Source: Streptomyces sp. NBC_00353 (lineage in GTDB: Bacteria > Actinomycetota > Actinomycetes > Streptomycetales > Streptomycetaceae). Taken from it: a DNA stretch of 64,000 bases. Each line of letters opens with the position of its first letter. The first letter of the stretch is position 1. The position numbers and the translations under genes were made by a program. This document shows, in pieces, positions 16,114-24,043 of the stretch. The DNA is taken from NCBI RefSeq assembly GCF_036108815.1, contig NZ_CP107985.1:7065501-7129500 (forward strand), given 5' to 3'. The notes beneath the pieces are model-generated. The model did no database searches. It had not been told where the DNA came from and was given only the letters and a program-made list of their open reading frames with translations.

Positions 16114-17181
16114 CTACAGGCGCGCGTGCGCCCCTGATTCCGTTCCGGAAGCAGAGGCCGGATCGGGGCCGGGGCCCGCGGCCGTCGAACCGCGGACGAC
16201 CAACTCCGGCATGAAGACGAACTCGCTGTGCGGGGCCGGTGTGCCGCCGATCTCCTCGAGCAGGGTGCGCACGGCGGCCTGACCCATCGCCGTCACCGGC
16301 TGACGGATCGTGGTCAGCGGCGGATCGGTGAACGCTATGAGGGGCGAATCGTCGTAGCCGACGACCGACAGGTCGCGCGGCACCTCCATCGACAGCCGGC
16401 GCGCGGCCCGGATCGCACCCAGCGCCATCATGTCGCTCGCGCACACCACCGCCGTGCACCCGCGCTCTATCAGCGCCGAGGCGGCCGCCTGGCCGCCCTC
16501 CAGCGTGAACAGGGAGTGCTGGATCAGCGCCTCCACCTCGTCCGAGGTGAGGTTCAACTGCTCCTGCACGGTGGAACGGAATCCCTCGATCTTGCGGAGC
16601 ACCGGAACGAAACGCTTGGGCCCGACCGCGAGGCCGATCCGCTGATGGCCGAGCGAGACCAGATGCGTCACCGCGAGCCGCATCGCCGCCCGGTCGTCGG
16701 GCGAGATGAACGGCGCCTGCACCTTCGGCGAGAAGCCGTTGACCAGCACGAAGGGCACACCCTGGGCGCGCAGTTGCTCATATCGCTGCATATCGGCCGA
16801 CGTGTCGGCATGCAGCCCGGAGACGAAGATGATGCCGGAGACGCCACGGTCGACGAGCATCTCGGTGAGCTCGTCCTCGGTGGAACCGCCGGGGGTCTGC
16901 GTCGCCAGCACCGGCGTGTAGCCCTGCCGCGTCAGCGCCTGGCCGATGACCTGGGCGAGCGCCGGGAAGATGGGGTTCTCCAGCTCGGGCGTGATCAGCC
17001 CGACCAGTCCCGCGCTGCGCCTGCGCAGCCGTACCGGCCGTTCGTAGCCGAGGACGTCGAGCGCGGCGAGGACGGATTCGCGGGTGGCTGCAGCAACACC
17101 TGGCTTGCCGTTCAGTACACGGCTGACCGTAGCCTCGCTGACCCCCGCCTGAATTGCGATATCGGCAAGCCGTGCGGTCAT
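16114..17181 (-). CDS. malR: LacI-family maltose regulon repressor MalR
   Basis: A 355-residue LacI/GalR regulator with an N-terminal HTH (LADIAIQAGVSEATVSRVLNGKPGV), the hinge-helix region, and a periplasmic-binding-protein-like effector domain (GLITPELENPIFP, GYDDSPLIAFTDPPLTT). It is divergent from malE across a 405-base control region carrying TTGC/GCAA inverted repeats. In S. coelicolor and S. lividans MalR (Reg1) represses malEFG, amylase and chitinase genes and is relieved by maltose/maltodextrin. The C-terminus has a low-complexity tail (AAGPGPDPASASGTES). Its HTH is nearly identical to that of the second LacI gene at 22566, so both may bind the same operators. Confidence 0.93.
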   Translation of the reverse strand: MTARLADIAIQAGVSEATVSRVLNGKPGVAAATRESVLAALDVLGYERPVRLRRRSAGLVGLITPELENPIFPALAQVIGQALTRQGYTPVLATQTPGGSTEDELTEMLVDRGVSGIIFVSGLHADTSADMQRYEQLRAQGVPFVLVNGFSPKVQAPFISPDDRAAMRLAVTHLVSLGHQRIGLAVGPKRFVPVLRKIEGFRSTVQEQLNLTSDEVEALIQHSLFTLEGGQAAASALIERGCTAVVCASDMMALGAIRAARRLSMEVPRDLSVVGYDDSPLIAFTDPPLTTIRQPVTAMGQAAVRTLLEEIGGTPAPHSEFVFMPELVVRGSTAAGPGPDPASASGTESGAHARL

Positions 17182-17320
17182 GGGAGTGGACTGTACCGGG
17201 CGCGTGTCGGATTGCCCACCATGCGCGGGAATCGGGCGACTGCGGTGCTGTCCGGAGGGTGGCGGTGACCGACGGTACCGGCGGCGGTACGTACCGCCGT
17301 GGACTGATCAGCAGTGCCGC

Positions 17321-17346
17321 CGCAACATCTTGCAAGGTCTTGCGAG
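17321..17346. promoter_or_regulatory. MalR-type operator cluster between malR and malE
   Basis: CTTGCAAG (perfect palindrome, 17329-17336) is followed ten bases later by CTTGCGAG, and the whole is flanked by CGCAA...TTGCG (17321-17344). These TTGC/GCAA units recur upstream of malE and of the amylase and are the expected target of the LacI HTH encoded on both sides. The position fits control of malR and/or malE transcription. Confidence 0.6.
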
Positions 17347-17482
17347 GCCGAGCTGCGGGCTGCAATCGGATCGTCGCACTGCGAATTCACGACTGGCCCC
17401 TTCTCCTGTCAGGGGCGAGGCGCTCCCGTCAAGAGGCTTGACGGCAACCGTGAGGACACGCGAATGTAACGATCGTCGAAGC

Positions 17483-17501
17483 TTGCAGAAATCTTCCGCA
17501 A
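17483..17501. promoter_or_regulatory. Second TTGC/GCAA operator-like site upstream of malE
   Basis: TTGC and GCAA form an inverted pair separated by 11 bases (AGAAATCTTCC), about 85 bases before the malE start. This spacing would suit a promoter-overlapping operator. Confidence 0.45.
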
Positions 17502-17586
17502 ACTCTTTCGGCCATCTTTCATCCTTGTTACGTTCCTCGTCGACCCGGCGCCGCGATGGAGCGGTACGGCAGTTGAAGGAGTTCAG

Positions 17587-18861
17587 ATGCGACGTGGCAT
17601 AACGGCCACCGCCCTGGTCGCGGCCCTGGCGCTTGCGGCGACCGCCTGCGGCAGCGATGACAAGTCCGACGGCTCGAGCAAGAGCTCCGGCGAGCTCTCC
17701 GGGACCGTTACATGGTGGGACACCTCCACCGTGGGCAGCGAGGACAAGGTCTTCAAGAAGATTGCCGAAGACTTTGAGAAGCAGCACCCGAAGGTCGACG
17801 TCAAGTACGTCAACGTGCCCTTCGGTGAGGCGCAGAACAAGTTCAAGAACGCTGCCCAGTCCGGCTCCGGCGCGCCCGACGTGATCCGCTCCGAGGTCGC
17901 CTGGACCCCCGAGTTCGCGGACCTCGGCTACCTCGCCCCGCTGGACGGCACCCCCGCCCTGCAGAAGGCGGACGACTTCCTCAAGCAGGCCGCCGCCTCC
18001 ACCAAGTACAACGGCAAGACGTACGCGGTGCCGCAGGTCATCGACTCCATGGGCATCTTCTACAACAAGAAGATCTTCAAGGAGGCCGGCGTCGAGGTTC
18101 CCACCACCGTCGACCAGCTGAAGACCGTCTCCAAGAAGATCAAGGAGAAGACCGGCAAGACCGGTCTGTACCTGCGCGGCGACGACGCGTACTGGTTCCT
18201 GTCCTTCCTGTACGGCGAGGGCGGCGACCTCGTCGACGCGTCCACCAAGTCCGTCACCGTCGACAACCCCGAGGGCGTCAAGGCGATGAAGGTCGTCAAG
18301 GACCTCGTCGACTCCGGTGCGGCCAAGACCGACGCGACGGACGGCTGGGAGAACATGCAGTCGTCCTTCAAGGACGGCAAGGTCGCCATGATCATCAACG
18401 GCCCGTGGGCCGTCGCCGACACGTACGCCGGCGCGGAGTTCAAGGACAAGGCCAACCTGGGCGTCGCCCCGGTCCCGGCCGGCTCCGCCGCGCAGGGCGC
18501 CCCGCAGGGCGGTCACAACCTGGCCGTCTACGCGGGCTCCAAGAACCTCGACGCCTCCTACGCCTTCGTCGACTACATGACGTCCACGAAGACCCAGGCC
18601 CAGGTCACCAAGGAGCTGAACCTCCTGCCGACCCGTACCTCCGCCTACTCGCAGGAAGCCGTCGTCGACAACGAGATCGTCGGCTTCTTCAAGCCGGTCG
18701 TCGAGACCGCCGTCGAGCGCCCCTGGATCCCGGAGACCGGCAGCCTCTTCGCCCCGCTCGTCACCGAGTACACCAAGGTCCTGACCGGCCAGACCACGCC
18801 GGAGAAGGCCGCCAAGGCCACCGGTGACTCCTACCGCAAGCTCCTCAAGGGCTGGAAGTAG
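17587..18861 (+). CDS. malE: Maltose/maltodextrin ABC transporter substrate-binding lipoprotein
   Basis: A 424-residue extracellular solute-binding protein (family 1). The signal peptide ends in lipobox LAATAC with the lipidated Cys at residue 21. The mature protein starts Gly-Ser-Asp and has the family motif TWWDTS and later VAMIINGPWAVADTY. It captures maltose and maltodextrins for MalF-MalG; the ATPase MsiK that energises such Streptomyces importers is encoded elsewhere. AAGGAG lies seven bases before the ATG. It heads the malE-malF-malG-aglA cluster and is presumably repressed by MalR. Confidence 0.94.
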   Translation: MRRGITATALVAALALAATACGSDDKSDGSSKSSGELSGTVTWWDTSTVGSEDKVFKKIAEDFEKQHPKVDVKYVNVPFGEAQNKFKNAAQSGSGAPDVIRSEVAWTPEFADLGYLAPLDGTPALQKADDFLKQAAASTKYNGKTYAVPQVIDSMGIFYNKKIFKEAGVEVPTTVDQLKTVSKKIKEKTGKTGLYLRGDDAYWFLSFLYGEGGDLVDASTKSVTVDNPEGVKAMKVVKDLVDSGAAKTDATDGWENMQSSFKDGKVAMIINGPWAVADTYAGAEFKDKANLGVAPVPAGSAAQGAPQGGHNLAVYAGSKNLDASYAFVDYMTSTKTQAQVTKELNLLPTRTSAYSQEAVVDNEIVGFFKPVVETAVERPWIPETGSLFAPLVTEYTKVLTGQTTPEKAAKATGDSYRKLLKGWK

Positions 18862-18883
18862 CCAGAGAAAGGCAGGCCGACTG

Positions 18884-19897
18884 ATGGCTGTCCACACCAG
18901 CCAGTCGGTGGCAACGGCCGCGGGCGACAATGTCGCCCGCGGCCGGAGCCGCGGTACTGGTACCCCATCGCCGAGCAGGCTCCGGCGGGCTCTGTCGACC
19001 CACTGGTACGCCTGGACGATGGTCGCCCCGGTCGTCGCCGTGATCGGCGTGATCATCGGCTACCCGCTGGTCCGCGGCATCTACCTGTCGCTGACCGACG
19101 CCAATGAGCGCAACGTCGAACGGTCCATCGGCGTCAACCACATGCCGGCGACGTACAAGTTCGTCGGCCTGGACAACTACGCCGACGCGCTCACGGGCAA
19201 CCAGTTCCTCGGCACGCTCGGGTGGACCCTGGTGTGGACGGTCTCCTGCGTGAGCATCACGTTCGTCCTCGGCATGGCCCTGGCCAACATCCTCAACCGC
19301 CGGATCGCCGGCCGCTCGGCCTACCGGATGGCGCTGATCCTGCCCTGGGCCATCCCCGGCTTCGTCTCCGTCTTCGCCTGGCGCTTCCTCTACAACGAGG
19401 ACCGCGGGCTGCTCAACAAGATCCTCTCCGGTGCCGGCGTCGACGGTATTCCGTGGCTCAACGACCCCACCTGGGCGAAGTTCTCCGTCATCGCCGTCAA
19501 TGTGTGGCTCGGCGTGCCGTTCATGATGGTCGCCCTGCTCGGCGGTCTGCAGTCCATCCCCAGCGAGCAGTACGAGGCCGCCGAGATGGACGGTGCCACC
19601 GCCTGGCAGCGGTTCCGCCACATCACCCTGCCCGGGCTCCGGCCGGTCTCCACCACCGTGATCCTGCTGTCGACCATCTGGACGTTCAACATGTTCCCGG
19701 TGATCTTCCTGCTGACCCGCGGCGGACCGGGCGAGGCCACCCAGATCCTGGTCACCCAGGCGTACAAGTTCTCCTTCGAGATCAGCCCGCGCGACTTCGC
19801 GCAGTCCTCCACCTGGGGCGTGCTGATCCTCGTCCTCCTGATGCTCTTCGCCGCGGTCTACCGGCGAGTCCTCCGCACGCAGGGAGATAACTGGTGA
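18884..19897 (+). CDS. malF: Maltose/maltodextrin ABC transporter permease MalF
   Basis: A 337-residue inner-membrane permease with a cytoplasmic N-terminus, a first helix (WTMVAPVVAVIGVIIGYPLV) and five further helices. The EAA loop contacting the ATPase reads EQYEAAEMDGATAWQRFRHITLP near residue 230. Start is the ATG at 18884, 22 bases after malE, with AGAAAGG upstream. The last bases overlap the malG start (GTGA). Unlike E. coli MalF it lacks the large periplasmic P2 loop, as in other actinobacterial homologues. Confidence 0.93.
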   Translation: MAVHTSQSVATAAGDNVARGRSRGTGTPSPSRLRRALSTHWYAWTMVAPVVAVIGVIIGYPLVRGIYLSLTDANERNVERSIGVNHMPATYKFVGLDNYADALTGNQFLGTLGWTLVWTVSCVSITFVLGMALANILNRRIAGRSAYRMALILPWAIPGFVSVFAWRFLYNEDRGLLNKILSGAGVDGIPWLNDPTWAKFSVIAVNVWLGVPFMMVALLGGLQSIPSEQYEAAEMDGATAWQRFRHITLPGLRPVSTTVILLSTIWTFNMFPVIFLLTRGGPGEATQILVTQAYKFSFEISPRDFAQSSTWGVLILVLLMLFAAVYRRVLRTQGDNW

Positions 19898-20793
19898 CCA
19901 CCGCCCCCGCAACCACCGTCCGCCGCGCCGCCCCGGCCGCGCGCCACTCGGCCCGCAAGGTCCGGCCGCGCGGCGAGCGCTCGCCGCTCGCCTCCGTCGG
20001 ACTGCACCTCACGCTGATCGTGGCGTCCGTGATCGCCGTGTTCCCCGTGCTGTGGGTCCTGCTGACCTCGCTGAAGCCCGCCGCGTACGCGACGACGACG
20101 GACTTCTTCAAGGACACGACCTTCGAGAACTACACCGGCCTGATCAAGGACACCGAGTTCCTGACCTGGTTCGGCAACTCGCTGGTCATCGCCGGGCTCA
20201 CCACCGTCCTCGGTGTCTTCGTCTCCGCCACCACCGGCTACGCCGTCAGCCGTTTCCGGTTCCCCGGCAAGCGCGGGCTGATGTGGACGCTGCTGATCAC
20301 CCAGATGTTCCCGGTCGCCGTCCTCATCGTGCCGATCTACAACATCATGTCGAGCCTGGGCCTGCTCAATCAGCCTGCCGGCCTCGTCATCACGTACCTC
20401 ACCATCGCGGTGCCGTTCTGCGCCTGGATGATGAAGGGCTTCTTCGACACCATCCCGCGCGAGATCGACGAGTCGGGGCAGGTCGACGGCCTCACCCCGT
20501 TCGGCACGTTCTGGCGGCTGATCCTGCCGCTCGCCAAGCCCGGCCTCGCGGTCACCGCGTTCTACTCCTTCATCACCGCCTGGGGCGAAGTTGCGTACGC
20601 CTCGGCCTTCATGGTCGGCGACGAGAACCTCACGCTCGCCGGCGGGCTGCAGAAGTTCGTCAACCAGTACGGAGCCCAGTGGGGGCCGATGACCGCCGCG
20701 TCCGTGCTCATCGCGATACCCGCGGCCCTGGTCTTCCTCTTCGCCCAGCGCCACCTGGTGACCGGCATGTCCGCCGGGGCCGTCAAGGGCTGA
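19894..20793 (+). CDS. malG: Maltose/maltodextrin ABC transporter permease MalG
   Basis: A 299-residue permease with six predicted helices, starting at a GTG that overlaps the malF stop by four bases. The EAA loop is EIDESGQVDGLTPFGTFWRLILPL around residue 190, and the C-terminal helix ends RHLVTGMSAGAVKG, typical of MalG. It pairs with MalF to form the translocation channel. The Arg-rich N-terminus (RRAAPAARHSARKVRPRGE) is cytoplasmic. Cotranscription with malEF is certain from the overlap. Confidence 0.93.
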   Translation: MTTAPATTVRRAAPAARHSARKVRPRGERSPLASVGLHLTLIVASVIAVFPVLWVLLTSLKPAAYATTTDFFKDTTFENYTGLIKDTEFLTWFGNSLVIAGLTTVLGVFVSATTGYAVSRFRFPGKRGLMWTLLITQMFPVAVLIVPIYNIMSSLGLLNQPAGLVITYLTIAVPFCAWMMKGFFDTIPREIDESGQVDGLTPFGTFWRLILPLAKPGLAVTAFYSFITAWGEVAYASAFMVGDENLTLAGGLQKFVNQYGAQWGPMTAASVLIAIPAALVFLFAQRHLVTGMSAGAVKG

Positions 20794-20892
20794 CGCACCC
20801 AGCAGCACGACCCGCACGCACCAAGGAACGGCGGCGCCGGATCCCCGACCCGGTCCCGGCGCCGCTCCCCACCCAGACACCTCAGGGACGAC

Positions 20893-22569
20893 ATGACCCA
20901 GCACCTCGCTGCCCCCTCCACCGGCACGTCCGACGCTGCTCCGGGCCACCGCACCGGCTGGTGGCAGGACGCGGTGATCTACCAGGTCTATCCGCGGAGC
21001 TTCGCCGACGGCAACGGCGACGGCATGGGCGATCTCGCAGGCGTACGGGACAGACTTCCGTACCTCAAGGACCTCGGCGTCGACGCGGTCTGGCTCAGCC
21101 CGTTCTACGCGTCGCCGCAGGCCGACGCGGGCTACGACGTCTCCGACTACCGCGCCATCGACCCGATGTTCGGCACGCTGCTGGACGCCGACGCGCTGAT
21201 CCGGGACGCCCACGACCTCGGCCTGCGGATCATTGTCGACCTGGTGCCCAACCACTCCTCCGACCAGCACGAGTGGTTCAAGCGCGCCCTCGCCGAGGGC
21301 CCCGGCTCCGCACTGCGCGAGCGCTACCACTTCCGCCCGGGCAAGGGCGCGGACGGCGAACTGCCGCCCAACGACTGGGAGTCCATCTTCGGCGGCCCCG
21401 CCTGGACCCGGACCACCGACCCGGACGGCACTCCCGGCGACTGGTACCTCCACCTGTTCGCGCCCGAGCAGCCCGACTTCAACTGGGAACACCCGGCCGT
21501 CGCCGACGAGTTCCGCTCGATCCTGCGGTTCTGGCTCGACATGGGCGTCGACGGTTTCCGCGTCGATGTCGCCCACGGCCTGGTCAAGGCCGAGGGCCTG
21601 CCCGACCTCGGCACCCACGACCAGCTCAAGCTGCTCGGAAACGATGTCATGCCGTTCTTCGACCAGGACGGCGTGCACGAGATCTACCGCTCCTGGCGCA
21701 CCATCCTCGACGAGTACCCCGGCGACCGCATCGCCGTCGCCGAGGCCTGGACCCCGACCGTCGAGCGCACCGCCAACTATGTGCGCCACGACGAGATGCA
21801 CCAGGCGTTCAACTTCCAGTACCTGTCCACCGACTGGGACGCAGCCGAGCTGCGCAAGGTCATCGACGTCTCGCTCGACGCGATGCGCCCGGTCGGCGCC
21901 CCCACCACCTGGGTGCTCTCCAACCACGACGTCACCCGGCACGCCACCCGGTTCGCCAACCCGCCCGGCCTCGGCACCCAGATCCGTACCGCGGGCGACC
22001 GCGAGATGGGCCTGCGCCGGGCCCGCGCCGCCAGCCTGCTGATGCTGGCGCTGCCCGGCTCCGCGTACGTCTACCAGGGCGAGGAACTCGGCCTGCCCGA
22101 CGTCACCGACCTGCCCGACGAGGCCCGCCAGGACCCGTCGTTCTTCCGCGCCGACGGCCAGGACGGCTTCCGCGACGGCTGCCGGGTGCCGATCCCGTGG
22201 ACCCGCGAAGGCAGCTCCTACGGCTTCGGCAGCGGCGGCAGCTGGCTGCCCCAGCCGGACAGCTGGGGTGAGCTGAGCATCGAGGCCCAGACCGGCAGGG
22301 CGGGCTCGACACTGGAGCTGTACCGGGCCGCGCTCGCCGCCCGCCGGGTGCACCCGGGGCTCGGCGCCGGGACCGCAGTGGAGTGGCTGGACGCCCCCGA
22401 AGGGCTGCTGGCCTTCGCCCGCCCCGGCTTCGTCTGCACCGTCAACACGACCGGCCGGCCGGTCCGCATCCCGGTCCGCGGCCAGGTGCTGCTGTCCAGC
22501 AGCCCCGTCGTCACCGACGGTGCCGAGATCGAGCTGCCCGCGGACACCACGGTGTGGTGGACGGTGTGA
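20893..22569 (+). CDS. aglA: Intracellular alpha-glucosidase (GH13)
   Basis: A 558-residue GH13 enzyme without a signal peptide. It hydrolyses imported maltose and short maltodextrins to glucose. Family regions are visible in order: DAVIYQVYPRSFADGNGDG, VDLVPNH, the nucleophile Asp in GFRVDVAHG (about residue 220), the acid/base Glu in IAVAEAW (about 282), and the transition-state Asp in LSNHDVTRH (about 343). Start ATG at 20893 with GGGAC upstream. It lies 100 bases after malG, and its stop codon overlaps the next regulator gene as GTGA. Confidence 0.93.
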   Translation: MTQHLAAPSTGTSDAAPGHRTGWWQDAVIYQVYPRSFADGNGDGMGDLAGVRDRLPYLKDLGVDAVWLSPFYASPQADAGYDVSDYRAIDPMFGTLLDADALIRDAHDLGLRIIVDLVPNHSSDQHEWFKRALAEGPGSALRERYHFRPGKGADGELPPNDWESIFGGPAWTRTTDPDGTPGDWYLHLFAPEQPDFNWEHPAVADEFRSILRFWLDMGVDGFRVDVAHGLVKAEGLPDLGTHDQLKLLGNDVMPFFDQDGVHEIYRSWRTILDEYPGDRIAVAEAWTPTVERTANYVRHDEMHQAFNFQYLSTDWDAAELRKVIDVSLDAMRPVGAPTTWVLSNHDVTRHATRFANPPGLGTQIRTAGDREMGLRRARAASLLMLALPGSAYVYQGEELGLPDVTDLPDEARQDPSFFRADGQDGFRDGCRVPIPWTREGSSYGFGSGGSWLPQPDSWGELSIEAQTGRAGSTLELYRAALAARRVHPGLGAGTAVEWLDAPEGLLAFARPGFVCTVNTTGRPVRIPVRGQVLLSSSPVVTDGAEIELPADTTVWWTV

Positions 22570-23612
22570 CCGTCCCTCTGCCCAGGACCGGCGGTGCGCT
22601 GAGACTCTCGGACATCGCCGGTCAGGCCTCGGTCAGCGAGGCGACCGTCAGCCGGGTCCTCAACGGCAAGCCGGGCGTCGCCGACACCACGCGTCAGCGG
22701 GTGCTCGCGGCGCTCGACATCCTGGGCTACGAGCGCCCGGTACGGCTGCGGCAGCGCAGTGCCGGGCTGATCGGACTGGTGACCCCCGAGCTCACCAACC
22801 CGATCTTCCCGGCGTTCGCGCAGTCCGTCGAGCAGGTCCTGGCCGGACACGGCTACACCCCGGTGCTCTGCACCCAACTGCCCGGCGGCGCCACCGAGGA
22901 CGAGCTCGTCGAGCAGCTCGTCGAACGCGGCGTCGGCGGCATCGTCTTCCTCTCCGGGCTGCACGCCGATCTGTCGGCCGACCCGTCCCGGTACGCCGCG
23001 CTCACCGACCGCGGCGTGCCGTTCGTCCTGATCAACGGCTACAACGAGCGGATCAGCGCCCCCTTCGTCTCGCCCGACGACTCCGCCGCCGTGCGGATGG
23101 CCGTCGGACATCTCGCCGAACTCGGCCACCGCAAGGTCGGCCTGGCCATCGGGCCGCAGCGCTATGTGCCGTCCCGCCGCAAACGGGACGGCTTCGTCGA
23201 CGCCGCCGTCAAGCTGTTGGGCCTGCCCCGCGCCGAGGCGGAACTCCTCGTCTGCTCCACGTTGTTCAGCGTCGAGGGCGGCCAGGTGGCGGCCGGGGCG
23301 CTGCTCGATCAGGGGTGCACGGGCATCGTCTGCGGCAGCGACCTGATGGCCCTGGGCGTGGTTCGTGCCGCGCGGGACCGCGGGCTCGACGTGCCGCGCG
23401 ACGTGTCGGTGGTCGGCTTCGACGACTCGCAGCTCATCGCGTTCACCGATCCGCCGCTGACGACGGTGCGGCAGCCCGTGCAGGCGATGGCGGCGGCCGC
23501 GGTCGGCGCGCTGCTGGAGGAGATCGGCGGCAGTCCCGTGCAGCGCACGGAGTACGTGTTCCAGCCGGAGTTGGTGGTACGGGGGTCCACCGCCGCGGTT
23601 CGTGCCGCGTGA
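22566..23612 (+). CDS. Second LacI-family regulator, MalR paralogue
   Basis: A 348-residue LacI regulator starting at a GTG that overlaps the aglA stop codon by four bases, so it is translationally coupled to the maltose operon. The HTH (LSDIAGQASVSEATVSRVLNGKPGV) and following YERPVRLRQRSAGLIGLVTPEL match MalR at 16114 almost residue for residue, and the effector domain keeps the same landmarks (FLSGLHADLSAD, FDDSQLIAFTDPPLTT). Recognition helices are identical in visible sequence, so shared operators are likely, while effector-domain differences may allow a different inducer. This pair brackets malEFG-aglA. A strong hairpin follows it. Confidence 0.9.
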   Translation: MTVPLPRTGGALRLSDIAGQASVSEATVSRVLNGKPGVADTTRQRVLAALDILGYERPVRLRQRSAGLIGLVTPELTNPIFPAFAQSVEQVLAGHGYTPVLCTQLPGGATEDELVEQLVERGVGGIVFLSGLHADLSADPSRYAALTDRGVPFVLINGYNERISAPFVSPDDSAAVRMAVGHLAELGHRKVGLAIGPQRYVPSRRKRDGFVDAAVKLLGLPRAEAELLVCSTLFSVEGGQVAAGALLDQGCTGIVCGSDLMALGVVRAARDRGLDVPRDVSVVGFDDSQLIAFTDPPLTTVRQPVQAMAAAAVGALLEEIGGSPVQRTEYVFQPELVVRGSTAAVRAA

Positions 23613-23644
23613 CGGCCTGACCGAACGCACAGCGGCACGCACAG

Positions 23645-23708
23645 GAGAGGCACCGGGAGTCGGCCCTGGACAGGGCCGGCGGGGAGTGAGCGACTCCGGG
23701 TGCCTCTC
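23645..23708 (+). terminator. Strong terminator closing the mal operon
   Basis: GAGAGGCACCGGGAGTCG (23645-23662) pairs with CGACTCCGGGTGCCTCTC (23691-23708), an 18-bp stem with minor offset. An inner hairpin GGCCCTG/CAGGGCC lies in the loop. It ends in TTGCC, as expected of an intrinsic terminator downstream of the second LacI gene. Confidence 0.8.
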
Positions 23709-23804
23709 TTGCCGTGACCGGCCCGGCCGGCCGGGCGCGTGGGACCCCTGGGGTGCCGGGGCCCCCGGCCGACCGGGCCGGAGTCGGGATGAACTTAACA
23801 GTGC

Positions 23805-23850
23805 CGCAATATTTTGCGTAAATCCTTGCAGGAAGAAAAATGCAAGATTT
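23805..23850. promoter_or_regulatory. Two operator-like inverted repeats upstream of the alpha-amylase
   Basis: CGCAA-TATT-TTGCG (23805-23818) is followed at once by AAATCCTTGCA...TGCAAGATTT (23820-23850), an interrupted inverted repeat with a 10-base centre. Both carry the TTGC/GCAA core found upstream of malE. They lie some 200 bases before the amylase start in an unusually AT-rich stretch. Confidence 0.55.
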
Positions 23851-23942
23851 CGTCGATGTGAGCGGGATGTAAGCGGGTCGTGTCCAGGGGGTTGACCCGG
23901 ATGGGGTGGGCTCGTACGGTCAGCTCCGCGGCAAGCTTTGCA

Positions 23943-23957
23943 TTCTTGCAGCAAGAA
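23943..23957. promoter_or_regulatory. Perfect 15-bp palindromic operator before the alpha-amylase
   Basis: TTCTTGCAGCAAGAA is a perfect palindrome around a central A, 86 bases before the amylase ATG. It is the best match in the window to the TTGC/GCAA family of sites and is a likely target of MalR and/or its paralogue. Confidence 0.65.
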
Positions 23958-24043
23958 CCTTCAGGAGCCTTGAGGGCAGGGCGCGTTGCCACGTGAGGCT
24001 GCACCGTCATCCCCGCATTTCCCCCCACCGCAGGAGGAAAGAC

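Noticed and set aside
19858..22353. Antisense open frame opposite malG and aglA
   Set aside because: Mirror of strong sense coding; repetitive Asp/Gly/Val composition.
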